Below are positions 35,606 to 44,674 of a stretch of DNA of 51,114 nucleotides, one piece after another; within the stretch, counting starts at the first letter, position 1; every line of letters starts with the position of its first letter. Position numbers and translations under genes: made by a program. The DNA is from Cytophagales bacterium (GTDB lineage Bacteria; Bacteroidota; Bacteroidia; Cytophagales; Spirosomataceae). The notes beneath the pieces were generated by a model that was given only the letters and a program-made list of their open reading frames with translations, made no database searches and was not told the DNA's origin. Location of the stretch: positions 1 to 51,114 of the forward strand of contig RDXN01000069.1 in the NCBI GenBank assembly GCA_004292855.1, written 5' to 3'.

Positions 35606-36340
35606 ATGAAACAACTCCTTTACGCCCTTCTCTTGCTGGCCATTGCGCAGCCCTTATTGGCCCAAAACATGTTGCTCAATCGAACATCGGGTAACGTGGG
35701 CATTGGCACATCCAACCCAAATTACAAGCTGCATGTGTCAGGAACCAGTGGCCTGATTGGCGAAACGTACATTTCGGGACCCGGCCTCACCTACACAGCC
35801 AATGTGGGTTTGAACGGAGGAGCACTGCGAATCAATAGCACTTATTCAGGTCCGATTCTCCTGTTAGGCGGGCCTCAGCTTTTTCTGGACGAAGATCAAC
35901 TTCAGGTCATGTCTTTTCCTGGATTTCTCCTTCCGGGGCAAAGCAATTCTCCTGCGCCCAGTACGCTCTTAATCAATCCGCTTGGCGGCAGTGTAGGCAT
36001 TGGCACCAACTCGCCCAGCGCATCGTATAAGCTCTCGGTCAACGGCTCCATCCGGGCAAAAGAACTGGTTGTGGAGACGGGTTGGGCCGATTTCGTATTC
36101 GACAAATCGTATCGGCTGCGTCCGTTGGCCGAGGTGGAGCAGTTTATAAACACGCACCACCATCTGCCCGACATGGCCCCGGCAAGCGAGATCGCTCAAA
36201 ACGGTGTAGCCGTGGCCGAGGTGACCACCAAGATGATGCAGAAAATTGAGGAGTTGACCCTCTACGTGATTGCCCAACAAAAGCAACTCGACGCACAGAA
36301 ACGCCAGATTCGCCAACTCAAAGCCCGCCAGAACCGATGA
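35606..36340 (+). CDS. Exported protein with fibre-type GNVGIG repeats
   Basis: The 244-residue protein has a signal peptide ending PLLAQ. Two GNVGIGT-NPxxKLHVSG-like motifs follow (about residues 29 and 128), typical of Bacteroidota tail-fibre or trimeric adhesin-like proteins. A SIRAKELVVETGWADFVFD segment leads into a C-terminal LPDMAPASEI and a coiled coil (KIEELTLYVIAQQKQLDAQKRQ). The S74-type autoproteolytic core is not recognisable. It overlaps the next gene by 4 nt. Confidence 0.75.
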   Translation: MKQLLYALLLLAIAQPLLAQNMLLNRTSGNVGIGTSNPNYKLHVSGTSGLIGETYISGPGLTYTANVGLNGGALRINSTYSGPILLLGGPQLFLDEDQLQVMSFPGFLLPGQSNSPAPSTLLINPLGGSVGIGTNSPSASYKLSVNGSIRAKELVVETGWADFVFDKSYRLRPLAEVEQFINTHHHLPDMAPASEIAQNGVAVAEVTTKMMQKIEELTLYVIAQQKQLDAQKRQIRQLKARQNR

Positions 36341-37464
36341 AAACCGCTCTGTTTTTGTTTGTTGGCTTCTGTATGAGCCTGTTGGCCCTTGCCCAGCCTG
36401 CTGTGGCCCAACCAAACCCTGAACCCCTAAACGATTGCGGCACGCCAACGCCAGCCCAACCGTTTGTGATTCCGCAAGCCGTTTTTGAGGCTTACCAGCA
36501 GAAAGCCGCGCTCCCCATTTGTGTGCGGGTGGTGATCACCATTTTTGCCGACACCGACGGGTCGAACGTAGCCACCACCGAGGCTAACGTTCTGCGGCAG
36601 TTCCAGAACATGGTCGATCAATATGCCCCGCACAATATCTGCTTTTTGTTGCAGGACATCCGGCAGGTAAACAACACCGACCTGAACGATCAGGATGCCG
36701 ACACCGAAGGCCCCGAGTTAGTGCCGGCTCGGGTAGCTAACTGCCTGAACATATTTGTACATAACGCCTTGCCAGGCTACAACGGCAATGCCTATGCCAT
36801 ACCAAATTACGACGGTTACATCAGTATGAATGCCGGTGCCATCGAGAGTACCTCGAACATCAGCACGATGGGCCACGAGGTTGGGCACGTGTTTGGCCTG
36901 TACCACACCCACTCGAAGGGCTTTGGTAACGAAAAGGTAGCTCGGACGGGCGGGTGCAGAAACTGCCTCGACGCGGGCGACCTCCTCTGCGATACTCCCG
37001 CCGATCCGAATCAGCAAACCCTGCCTGGTCAGGATTACCTGAACGATTTCACAAACTCAAGCTGTGTGTATTCGGGTACGCGACAGGACGACTGCTCAAC
37101 ACCAGCCACGTTTGTGCCCTCGACCCGTAACATGATGGCCTACGGACGTCGGGCCTGCCGGAATCAGTTCACCGCCGATCAGGGCACCCGGATGCGGTTT
37201 TTTCTGGATAAGCCCGAATTTGATTACCTGATTGCTACCGAAACGCTGTCGGTTCCCGGACTCAGTAACACCACGCGCAATGGGGGTACGTATTTAGACG
37301 TGGCCCGCGATCAGGTAACCACCTCCCCAATTTTCACGCTTACCATCACAGGCAGCACGCGGCAACAGTTTATCGCCAAACGAATCGTGTTCAAACCCGG
37401 CACCCGTATCACGCCCACCGGCTCCGGGCGCACAAGTACGTTGATTAACACGTATTGCGACTGA
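36337..37464 (+). CDS. Secreted M43-like zinc metalloprotease
   Basis: The 375-residue protein has a signal peptide (MSLLALAQPAVAQ). The metzincin motif MGHEVGHVFGLYHTH (HExxHxxGxxH, about residues 178-190) is followed by the Met-turn in TRNMMAYGRRAC and several paired cysteines. The layout matches the M43 pappalysin type. There is a C-terminal tail (TSPIFTLTITGSTRQQFIAK) but no clear type IX sorting domain. Translation is coupled to the preceding gene (ATGA). Confidence 0.82.
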   Translation: MKTALFLFVGFCMSLLALAQPAVAQPNPEPLNDCGTPTPAQPFVIPQAVFEAYQQKAALPICVRVVITIFADTDGSNVATTEANVLRQFQNMVDQYAPHNICFLLQDIRQVNNTDLNDQDADTEGPELVPARVANCLNIFVHNALPGYNGNAYAIPNYDGYISMNAGAIESTSNISTMGHEVGHVFGLYHTHSKGFGNEKVARTGGCRNCLDAGDLLCDTPADPNQQTLPGQDYLNDFTNSSCVYSGTRQDDCSTPATFVPSTRNMMAYGRRACRNQFTADQGTRMRFFLDKPEFDYLIATETLSVPGLSNTTRNGGTYLDVARDQVTTSPIFTLTITGSTRQQFIAKRIVFKPGTRITPTGSGRTSTLINTYCD

Positions 37465-37467
37465 GAA

Positions 37468-37541
37468 AGTAGGCAGTGAGCAGTAGCAGTAGGCAGGGCG
37501 CAAGCGTTTTCACTGCCTACTGCTACTGCTCACTGCCTACT
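37468..37541. repeat. GCAGTAGGCAGT-type palindromic repeat, copy 2
   Basis: Perfect 29-bp arms at 37468-37496 and 37513-37541 surround the 16-nt core GGCGCAAGCGTTTTCA, shared with the copy at 35341-35478. It lies between two convergent genes (37464 and 37563) and could terminate both. Confidence 0.85.
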
Positions 37542-37562
37542 GCTACTGCCAACTGCTGACTG

Positions 37563-38483
37563 TCATTCCACTCCCTGCACGGCCATTGGCAGTACATAAA
37601 CCGATTCTGAGGCCGTGATAAACAGGGTCTTGCGATCTTTGCCGCCGAAACACACGTTGGCGGTCCACTTGGCCGGTACGGGGATATTCATCAGTTTCTT
37701 ACCCGTTGGGTCGAACACCGTCACGCCTTTGCCTGTGAGATAGAGGTTGCCCTGTTTGTCGAGCGTGATGCCGTCCGAACCCATGTCGGCAATGCGTTGG
37801 CGGTTCGAGAGATCACCGTCCTTGCCAATGTCGTAGCGGTAGGTTTTGTTGTCGCGGATGTCGGCCACGAACAGGTATTTGCCATCGGGCGAGCCAACGA
37901 TTCCGTTTGGCTGCTTGAGGTCGGAGGCCACCAAAACAGCCTCACTTGCGCCTTTAGGCAGATAATACACATTTTGGGCGGGCATGGGAGCCTGCTTGTG
38001 CGACCACCACGGGCGCGGGTAAAACGGGTCGGAGAAGTAGATGCCGCCTTTACGGTCGGGCCACAGATCGTTGGGGCCGTTGTGGCGTTTACCCTCCGTT
38101 GCTTTGAGCAAAACGGTCACGGCTTTGGTTTTGGGGTCGATGGACCATAGCTCGTTTTTCTCGTCGGCGCAGGACAGAATATTCCCTTTTCGGTCGATAT
38201 AGAGACCGTTGGACCGGCCCGTTTTGTCGGCAAAAAGACTGATCTGCCCGTCGGTGTTGTAGATATAAATCTTGTCGTTGGGCTGATCGGTGAAATAAAT
38301 GTTGCCTTTTTTATCGACGGCAGGGCCTTCCGTGAACGTAAATTTGTCGGACACTTTCTGGAGCGTCGCGCCGGGGGCAATGAGCGTCATATCTGCGGGG
38401 TTGAGTGTATCGGCAGAAGGCGATTTCTGGGCAAAGGCGGTTGCGGTTGCAACGAGGGCCAGTACGGTTAGGATGCGTTTCAT
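37563..38483 (-). CDS. SMP-30/gluconolactonase family protein
   Basis: The protein is 306 residues from the ATG at 38483. The signal peptide is cleaved near AFAQ. It is a six-bladed beta-propeller with the usual metal-site stretches: FTFTEGPAVDKKGNIYFTDQP (Glu), KRHNGPNDLWPDRKGGIYFSDP (Asn/Asp), LKQPNGIVGSPDGKYLFVAD and SDGITLDKQGNLYLTG. It probably hydrolyses sugar lactones in the periplasm. The frame is open slightly upstream (to 38510), but the ATG at 38483 begins the signal peptide. Confidence 0.9.
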   Translation of the reverse strand: MKRILTVLALVATATAFAQKSPSADTLNPADMTLIAPGATLQKVSDKFTFTEGPAVDKKGNIYFTDQPNDKIYIYNTDGQISLFADKTGRSNGLYIDRKGNILSCADEKNELWSIDPKTKAVTVLLKATEGKRHNGPNDLWPDRKGGIYFSDPFYPRPWWSHKQAPMPAQNVYYLPKGASEAVLVASDLKQPNGIVGSPDGKYLFVADIRDNKTYRYDIGKDGDLSNRQRIADMGSDGITLDKQGNLYLTGKGVTVFDPTGKKLMNIPVPAKWTANVCFGGKDRKTLFITASESVYVLPMAVQGVE

Positions 38484-38534
38484 AGCCCCAAAAGTCCCCT
38501 GTTTCACCAAAATACCCGTAGCCGAATATATCGC

Positions 38535-38542
38535 TATCTTTG
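38535..38542 (+). promoter_or_regulatory. -7 box (TATCTTTG) of the PfkB kinase gene
   Basis: TATCTTTGCGG, a very typical Cytophagales promoter box, is 25 bp before the ATG at 38568. No clear -33 TTTG is seen at standard spacing. Confidence 0.5.
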
Positions 38543-38567
38543 CGGCTTTGAAACCTGAATTATCAGC

Positions 38568-39488
38568 ATGAGTTTATTAACTATTGGGTCGGTGGCGTTC
38601 GACGCGCTCGAAACCCCCTTCGGCAAGACCGACAAAATTATCGGCGGTGCCGCCACCTACATCACCCTATCGGCCTCGTATTTCGTGCGGCCCAACAACC
38701 TGGTAGCCGTTGTGGGCGACGATTTTCCGCAGTCGATGATCGACGTTTTTAAGAGCCACGGCGTTGATACCGAAGGCCTTGAGGTTCGCCAAGGCGAGAA
38801 AACGTTTTTTTGGTCGGGCAAGTACCACAACGACATGAACACCCGCGACACGGTGGACGTGCAGTTGAATGTGATGGAAAACTTTGATCCAAAAATCCCC
38901 GAATCGTATCAGGATTGCCAGTATCTGATGCTCGGCAATACGGCACCGGCTATCCAGAAAACCGTTGTTGAGCGGCTGAACAACCGCCCCAAACTGATTG
39001 TGCTCGACACGATGAACCTCTGGATCGACATTGCCAACGCCGATCTGAAGGCCTTGCTTCCTCTTGTCGACGTGCTGGTGCTGAACGACGAGGAAGCCCG
39101 CATGCTCACCGGCGACTACGCCCTTGTGCGGGCCGCAGCCACCATCCGGGCAATGGGGCCAAAGACGGTAATTATTAAAAAAGGGGAACATGGTGCCCTG
39201 CTTTTCCAGGACGACCGGATTTTCTTTGCCCCGGCCCTCCCCCTCGAATCGGTATTCGACCCCACCGGCGCGGGCGACACCTTTGCGGGCGGGTTCATCG
39301 GGCACCTCGCCAAAACCGACGACATTAGTTTTGAGAACATGAAGCGGGCTGTCATCTACGGCTCGGCGATGGCAAGTTTCTGCGTCGAGAAGTTTGGTGC
39401 TGAGCGCATTATTGACTTACAACCCGAAGAAATTCAGGACCGGGTTAATCAATTTGTGAAATTGTCAGCGTTCTCAGTCGAGATGTAG
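38568..39488 (+). CDS. PfkB family carbohydrate kinase
   Basis: The 306-residue ribokinase-fold enzyme has the catalytic DPTGAGDTFAGGFIGHLA motif (about residues 225-243) with the base Asp in GAGD, and an N-terminal GGAATYITLSASYF segment. It phosphorylates a sugar or nucleoside. An adenosine-kinase- or fructokinase-like substrate is possible, but the exact one cannot be read from sequence. The terminator at 39493-39544 follows the stop. Confidence 0.92.
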   Translation: MSLLTIGSVAFDALETPFGKTDKIIGGAATYITLSASYFVRPNNLVAVVGDDFPQSMIDVFKSHGVDTEGLEVRQGEKTFFWSGKYHNDMNTRDTVDVQLNVMENFDPKIPESYQDCQYLMLGNTAPAIQKTVVERLNNRPKLIVLDTMNLWIDIANADLKALLPLVDVLVLNDEEARMLTGDYALVRAAATIRAMGPKTVIIKKGEHGALLFQDDRIFFAPALPLESVFDPTGAGDTFAGGFIGHLAKTDDISFENMKRAVIYGSAMASFCVEKFGAERIIDLQPEEIQDRVNQFVKLSAFSVEM

Positions 39489-39492
39489 TATA

Positions 39493-39544
39493 GTTATCCT
39501 CAACCGTGGTGGCATCTATGGCTGCCACTGCGGTTGGGGATAAC
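39493..39544. terminator. Bidirectional hairpin between the PfkB gene and the OmpX-like gene
   Basis: Arms 39493-39516 and 39521-39544 (24 nt, a few mismatches) form a stable stem with a 4-nt TATG loop between two convergent genes. There is no strong T-tract, so it may be a repeat that has taken over the role of a terminator. Confidence 0.6.
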
Positions 39545-39548
39545 CCTA

Positions 39549-40001
39549 TTATGGGCGTTTGTTAAACTGATACGCAAAGCCCAGATACGAGTAAAAAATG
39601 CCGCTTTTGAAGTTGGCGCGGGCAAAGGGCGAGATCTCAAAGGCGACGCGTAAGTTCGGGATCATGGTTAGCGGCACTACCCGCACACCCGCGTGGAGGC
39701 CGTAGCCTTCGAGCACGTCGGCGTTGGCAAGCGAGTTGAGCGCGTTGAAGCGCGCGCTCACACCCACGTAGTAGTTGGCGGTGGTGGTTCGTTTCACGTT
39801 GATCATCGGGGCAACCGTGGTGGCCAGCGATCCAAACAGGGTGTTGGTCTGCACCCGCGCATCAACCCAAACGGCTTTGTTAGGGTTGGTGCTTACCGAG
39901 AAAAACGAGTTGTTCCCAAACGGATAATACGCCACCGACGCCTGACCGAACGAAGGGAACACGGAGGAAAGGAGGAGGGAGAAAAGGAAAACGTATTTCA
40001 T
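39549..40001 (-). CDS. Small outer-membrane beta-barrel-like protein
   Basis: The 150-residue protein has a signal peptide (FSLLLSSVFPSFGQ) and then short alternating strands (NYYVGVSARFNAL, LRVAFEISPFARANF), ending YSYLGFAYQFNKRP. It is OmpX/OprF-like in shape. Function is unknown. Its start overlaps the ffh stop by 4 nt, so it is co-transcribed with ffh. Confidence 0.65.
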   Translation of the reverse strand: MKYVFLFSLLLSSVFPSFGQASVAYYPFGNNSFFSVSTNPNKAVWVDARVQTNTLFGSLATTVAPMINVKRTTTANYYVGVSARFNALNSLANADVLEGYGLHAGVRVVPLTMIPNLRVAFEISPFARANFKSGIFYSYLGFAYQFNKRP

Positions 40002-41317
40002 TTCATCATTTTCTGCAACTTGCCGGAAGCCTGCATGGTGTTCATTTTCTTCATCATCTTACGCATCTCGTCGAACTGCTTCATGAGATTGTTCACCTGC
40101 TGAATGCTCGTGCCGCTGCCGGCCGCAATCCGTTTCCGGCGGCTCCCGTCGATCAGGTCGGGGTTGGCGCGTTCTTTGGGCGTCATCGAGTTGATAATGG
40201 CTTCGATAGGCGAAAATGACGTGTTGTCAATATCCAGGTCTTTAATCATCTTGCCCATACCCGGAATCATGCCGAGCAGGTCTTTGATGTTGCCCATCTT
40301 TTTGATCTGCTGCAACTGGCTCAGGAAGTCCGAAAAGTCGAACTTGTTGGCCCGCATCTTGGCGTTGATGCGCTTGGCCTCGTCTTCGTCGAAGGCTTGC
40401 TGCGCTTTTTCAACGAGCGAGATTACATCGCCCATGCCCAGAATCCGGCTCGCCATCCGGTCGGGGTAGAACACGTCGAGGGCTTCCATTTTCTCGCCCG
40501 TGCTGATGTACTTGATCGGCTTTTCGACCACGGCCCGGATCGAGAGGGCGGCCCCACCGCGAGCGTCACCGTCGAGTTTGGTCAGCACCACACCGTCGAA
40601 GTTCAGGCGGTCGTTGAAGGTCTTGGCCGTGTTTACGGCGTCCTGACCCGTCATCGAGTCGACCACGAACAGGGTTTCGGAAGGGTTGAGCGCGGCTTTC
40701 ACGTTCTCGATCTCCTTCATCATCTGCTCATCGACGGCCAAACGACCGGCGGTATCGACAATCACGATCTTTTTGCCGGTCTTGCGGGCGTGGGCAACGG
40801 CGTTGCGGGCAATCTCGACCGCGTTTTTATTCTCCGGTTCGGCATACACCTCCACGCCCACCTGCTCGCCCAACACCTTGAGCTGGTCGATGGCGGCAGG
40901 GCGGTAGATGTCGGCGGCAACGAGCAAAATACCCCGACCTCCTTTTTTGAGATTAGCCGCCAGTTTACCCGAAAACGTGGTTTTACCGGAACCCTGCAAA
41001 CCCGCGATCAGGATCACGGCGGGGTCGCCTTTGGTGTTGATCGGCACGGCCTGACTGCCCATGAGTTCGGTCAGTTCTTCCTGCACGATCTTCACAAACA
41101 GTTGGCCCGGCTCCACGGCAATGAGTACTTTCCGGTCGAGGGCTTTCTCTTTAACGCGGTCGGTTACCTCTTTGGCTACCTTGTAGTTAACGTCGGCATC
41201 GGTGAGTGCCCGGCGCACTTCCTTGATGGTAGCCGCTACGTTAATGTCTGTAATGCGACCCTGTCCTTTGAGGGTCTTGAAGGCTTTACTGAGCTTATCC
41301 TGAAGATTTTCAAACAT
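39998..41317 (-). CDS. ffh: Signal recognition particle protein
   Basis: The 439-residue SRP54 GTPase targets membrane proteins to FtsY and SecYEG. It has an N domain, a G domain with GLQGSGKTTFSGKL (about 105), DTAGRL (about 190) and the TKLDGDARGGAAL motif, and a Met-rich M domain (IPGMGKMIKD, LMKQFDEMRKMMKKMN) that binds 4.5S RNA and signal peptides. It is intact. The 4.5S RNA gene is not in this window. The mRNA leader contains an inverted repeat (41334-41401). Confidence 0.97.
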   Translation of the reverse strand: MFENLQDKLSKAFKTLKGQGRITDINVAATIKEVRRALTDADVNYKVAKEVTDRVKEKALDRKVLIAVEPGQLFVKIVQEELTELMGSQAVPINTKGDPAVILIAGLQGSGKTTFSGKLAANLKKGGRGILLVAADIYRPAAIDQLKVLGEQVGVEVYAEPENKNAVEIARNAVAHARKTGKKIVIVDTAGRLAVDEQMMKEIENVKAALNPSETLFVVDSMTGQDAVNTAKTFNDRLNFDGVVLTKLDGDARGGAALSIRAVVEKPIKYISTGEKMEALDVFYPDRMASRILGMGDVISLVEKAQQAFDEDEAKRINAKMRANKFDFSDFLSQLQQIKKMGNIKDLLGMIPGMGKMIKDLDIDNTSFSPIEAIINSMTPKERANPDLIDGSRRKRIAAGSGTSIQQVNNLMKQFDEMRKMMKKMNTMQASGKLQKMMK

Positions 41318-41333
41318 AGTTCTTAGGGATGTC

Positions 41334-41401
41334 GGATGTTAGACGCTGGACGTTGGATAAACTTTAGTAAGCCAATGTCCAACGTCCGGCGTCTAACGTC
41401 C
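41334..41401. repeat. Inverted repeat in the ffh leader
   Basis: Arms 41334-41357 and 41378-41401 (24 nt, 2 mismatches) share TCCAACGTCC-type motifs, with a 20-nt spacer. It begins 16 nt upstream of the ffh ATG and lies downstream of the -7 box at 41418-41425, so it would be transcribed as part of the 5' UTR. Confidence 0.75.
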
Positions 41402-41417
41402 AATATCTTACAAGGCG

Positions 41418-41425
41418 CAAAGATA
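41418..41425 (-). promoter_or_regulatory. -7 box (TATCTTTG) of ffh
   Basis: On the minus strand TATCTTTGCGCC fits TAnnTTTG exactly. It would give ffh a leader of roughly 90 nt that includes the inverted repeat. No -33 TTTG is seen at standard spacing. Confidence 0.5.
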
Positions 41426-41493
41426 ACCAATTCTGATGGGACACCGGAAATTTCGTACATTCAGCCCATTAACTAGACCATTCTATCAAACGC

Positions 41494-42192
41494 ATGAAAT
41501 CACTTCTTTTTCTGATCGTGTTGTTGCTGCCCGTCCGACTGATGGCGCAGGATTGCCTCGGTATGCCCCTGAAAGCGGGGATGGGCTACGAAATGCAAAG
41601 TTTTTCGGCCAAAGACAAGCCCAACGGTCGCATGACTTATCTGGTGAAAGATGTCCGTAAAGAAGCTGGTGCTACAGTTGTTGAGATCGAATTTCAGTCG
41701 TTCGATGAGAAAGACAAGAGTCGTCAGGCCCCCAGCCGGATTAAATACACCTGTACCGGCAACGAGTTGGTGGCCGACCTGTCGGGATTGGCGATGGGGG
41801 CTAATCAACAGACGTTCAAGGACTCCGAGATGAAAATAAAGGCCAACAAACTGGCTTACCCGCGCACGCTCACGAGCGGCCAAACCCTGGCCGATGGCGA
41901 AATGGACGCCGATTTTTACACCAACGGCCAACTGATGATGGAAATGAGCATGCGCGTAACCAACCGGACCGTAGGACCGAAAGAGTCGCTGACGGTGCCG
42001 GCCGGCACGTTCGAGATCAACAAAGTGTCGGCAGACATGGAGATGAAAAACCGGGTGATGGGTATCGGTATTCCCGCGAGCCTGAAAACGGTTAGCTATC
42101 GAGCCGCCAACCAATTATTCGATATTCGGGCAGAAACATACAACAAGAATGGTAAGTTAATGGGCTATACGGTTCTGTCAAAAATTTACTAA
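41494..42192 (+). CDS. TapB-like/DUF3108-type exported protein
   Basis: The 232-residue protein has a signal peptide (LLFLIVLLLPVRLMAQ). It has an antiparallel beta-rich fold with YEMQSFSAKDKPNGRMTYLVKDV, a GxxLADGEMDADFYTNG stretch and VPAGTFEINKVSADMEMK (the VxxGxFxxxK motif of DUF3108/TapB-like proteins). It probably acts in the periplasm. Function is unknown. Confidence 0.72.
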   Translation: MKSLLFLIVLLLPVRLMAQDCLGMPLKAGMGYEMQSFSAKDKPNGRMTYLVKDVRKEAGATVVEIEFQSFDEKDKSRQAPSRIKYTCTGNELVADLSGLAMGANQQTFKDSEMKIKANKLAYPRTLTSGQTLADGEMDADFYTNGQLMMEMSMRVTNRTVGPKESLTVPAGTFEINKVSADMEMKNRVMGIGIPASLKTVSYRAANQLFDIRAETYNKNGKLMGYTVLSKIY

Positions 42193-42237
42193 CACCATCA
42201 TCCGGGCGTTTGCCTGATAGCCCGACTTACCCACTAC

Positions 42238-43866
42238 ATGAAATCATTTTTTTGTCAATGCGGCTTGCTTTTGCTGCTGTCTGCATCCACATGGGCACAG
42301 GTCGACTCGGTAACGGTTTCAGGGCGCATCGCCAACCTGACTCCCCGACTCTACCGGCAATCGCCCAATGTACTTGTTAGTCGAAACAACCTGCTCCAGC
42401 CCAACGTCGAGTTCACCCGACCAGCTCCGCTCAACCCCGACGGCACGTATTCGGTAAAAATGCCGATTATCTTTGGGCAGGAGGAAATGTACTTCACGTT
42501 TGGGCCGGTCAGTACGGCGTTTTTGGCCGCACCGGGAGCCATCAGCATCAACCTCAATGCCGATTCGCTGTTTCAGGCGGCTATTCCGTTCCAGTTTGGG
42601 GGGGTAAATGCCCGCGTGAATGCGCAGTTTGCCCGGTACAAGGCGTTTGAGGCCAAACAGCCTAAACTAGATAACGCACGGCTGTCGCGCAACTTGCCGA
42701 GCGACTATAAGGATGTTTTCTCGCGGGTGTTTGCCACCTACAATGGTCCATTTGTGCAGTTCGCGCAAACGGTCGAGAAGCCATTCCCGTTGGTGAGAGA
42801 CTGGGTTACGGGCATAAATCGGTACAACGCAGCCTCATTTCTGTACGATATGGCGAGCTACACGGGTCGGAAAATTGGCTCGACCCTCGAAGACACCCTG
42901 CGCCCCCCCGACGACCCCATTCTGACAGCCGCCCGGACCACCTCGCTCGACCGGCTGGCCAATTATGTCCTACAACTATCGAGTGCGCAAACCCTGCCCG
43001 TGGGCGACATGGCAACGCTTTTGCTTCGCTACGGCAAAAACCTCGCCGACGACGAACGGGCCAAGCTCAGCCAGTGGCAAACCGCCAACTCGGCCCGCGC
43101 CGTTGACCTGCGCACGATGCAACGGATGGTGGCCCGCAACCCCGACACGCTCCAGCGGGTTATGAATTACCAATTGCTGCTTAACCATTCAAAATCGCTG
43201 GTCGATCCGGCTTTTGAGCAAACGCTTGTAGCTTTCTGGCTAGGTGCAGCCCTGCCAACGCTGACCATAAACCGCAGCCGGTTGCTGTACGAATTTGCCC
43301 GGTCGAAACTACCTGTGGCAGAGGTGCGCCCGAGACTCATCCAATCGCTCGACGAACTTTACCGGTTAGCCGTTGCCGATAGTGTTGTGGTGCGGCAGGC
43401 GGTTCGGGCGTTGGGCGAGAAAAAGGGGGGCAATATGGAGATCAGCCCTGGTATTTTCGTGTCCCGCGATGATGAGGTAACGGGTCAGGAACTGCTGGAG
43501 CGTTGGCTGAAAACCAACCGGAGCAGGCTGGTGTATGTCCTGACATGGTCGCCCGGAAACGACGTTTCCCGCCGGATGATCCCCTTGGTCAATCAGTTAC
43601 GCGATCTGTACTCCCCGTCTGAACTGAGTGTTTTGCTCGTGGGCAACAGCAACGACAATGATCTGGTACTGACGGAGTACATTGTACGAAACAAGCTCAA
43701 AGGCGACCATATTTTCACGTCGGATACCCAGAACATACTGCCTCCTTTTGCAACCGAAACCGGTGCGCTGCTCATCGACAGGTCGGGGAAGGTGTTGAAA
43801 ACAGATATGCCTTTACCCGACAAGCCAGACGAATTGCAGAAACAGATCGACAGGCGGTTGCGCTGA
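42238..43866 (+). CDS. Exported thioredoxin-fold protein without the redox cysteines
   Basis: The 542-residue protein has a signal peptide ending TWAQ. The N-terminal beta domain resembles the DUF4369-type region of Bacteroidota TlpA-like proteins, followed by a long helical middle. The C-terminal thioredoxin-like fold (LVYVLTWSPGNDVSRRMIPLVNQL, about residues 425-448, then GALLIDRSGKVLKTDMP) has WSPGND where CxxC is expected. It is therefore probably not a thiol oxidoreductase; a binding role is more likely. Confidence 0.7.
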   Translation: MKSFFCQCGLLLLLSASTWAQVDSVTVSGRIANLTPRLYRQSPNVLVSRNNLLQPNVEFTRPAPLNPDGTYSVKMPIIFGQEEMYFTFGPVSTAFLAAPGAISINLNADSLFQAAIPFQFGGVNARVNAQFARYKAFEAKQPKLDNARLSRNLPSDYKDVFSRVFATYNGPFVQFAQTVEKPFPLVRDWVTGINRYNAASFLYDMASYTGRKIGSTLEDTLRPPDDPILTAARTTSLDRLANYVLQLSSAQTLPVGDMATLLLRYGKNLADDERAKLSQWQTANSARAVDLRTMQRMVARNPDTLQRVMNYQLLLNHSKSLVDPAFEQTLVAFWLGAALPTLTINRSRLLYEFARSKLPVAEVRPRLIQSLDELYRLAVADSVVVRQAVRALGEKKGGNMEISPGIFVSRDDEVTGQELLERWLKTNRSRLVYVLTWSPGNDVSRRMIPLVNQLRDLYSPSELSVLLVGNSNDNDLVLTEYIVRNKLKGDHIFTSDTQNILPPFATETGALLIDRSGKVLKTDMPLPDKPDELQKQIDRRLR

Positions 43867-43888
43867 TCCATAGTCAAAAAACAATGCG

Positions 43889-44668
43889 ATGCTCAACGAC
43901 GACATAACCACATCAATCGCTACGCAACAAGCCTGGAACGCCATTAACGGCTATTTTGACAAGGTGTATGTGGTGAGCCTACGCCGGGCCACCGACCGAC
44001 AATCCCGGTTTAGCAAGCTTTTGGCTGGACTGAACTACGAAATCTGGTGGGCTGTCGACAAAGACGATATCGACCCCGCCCACATGATTCAGCAGGGCCT
44101 GCTCGACGACGTGACAAGACAGCAACCCCGGTATGTGCATAACAAAGCCCTGGCAACGGGCGAGATCGCCTGCGCGCTCTCGCATCGGGCCATTTACGAC
44201 GAGGTTATCCGGGAAAGCTACGAGCGCGTATTGATTTTTGAGGACGACGTAGTGCCGTTTTTTGACCAGCTTCACCACACGGCTGACATTCTGAACCAAC
44301 TCCCCGACCAATGGGATCTGGCGTACCTGGGCTACACCAAAAACGAAGAGCTAAACGCCAAACAGAGCCGGAAACAGTGGTTTTACAACTTGATTAGCCC
44401 GTTGGGGCTGCTTCGTTGGTCGCGCCGGGAGGCCAGCAACTACCTGCCCCGCCCCTACAGCCCCAACCTGCGCCGGGCGGGCCTCCACGACTGCACACAC
44501 GCTTATGCCGTGACCCGCGCCGGTGCCGAAAAACTCCGACAGGCCCAAACGCCCCTCCTCGCCAGTGCCGACTCGATCATCAGCGTGCTGACGCTGAACA
44601 ACCAACTCGATGCCTATGTGTCGGTGCCCGTGTTGTTCGGGCAGGAAGGCGCGTCGTATATTTTTTAA
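43889..44668 (+). CDS. Glycosyltransferase family 25 protein
   Basis: The 259-residue protein begins with FDKVYVVSLRRATDRQSRF, the GT25 N-terminal motif. It has EIACALSHRAIYDEVI, the ERVLIFEDDVVPF metal-binding DxD-type segment (EDD, about 115) and the HAYAVTRAGAEKL motif. GT25 enzymes add galactose or glucose to lipooligosaccharide. No other LPS gene is adjacent. A 42-bp inverted repeat follows the stop. Confidence 0.9.
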   Translation: MLNDDITTSIATQQAWNAINGYFDKVYVVSLRRATDRQSRFSKLLAGLNYEIWWAVDKDDIDPAHMIQQGLLDDVTRQQPRYVHNKALATGEIACALSHRAIYDEVIRESYERVLIFEDDVVPFFDQLHHTADILNQLPDQWDLAYLGYTKNEELNAKQSRKQWFYNLISPLGLLRWSRREASNYLPRPYSPNLRRAGLHDCTHAYAVTRAGAEKLRQAQTPLLASADSIISVLTLNNQLDAYVSVPVLFGQEGASYIF

Positions 44669-44674
44669 GGGCTG

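Noticed and set aside
40004-41317. 4.5S RNA gene next to ffh
   Set aside because: The neighbouring intergenic regions contain an inverted repeat and promoter but no SRP Alu/helix 8-type motif that I could recognise.
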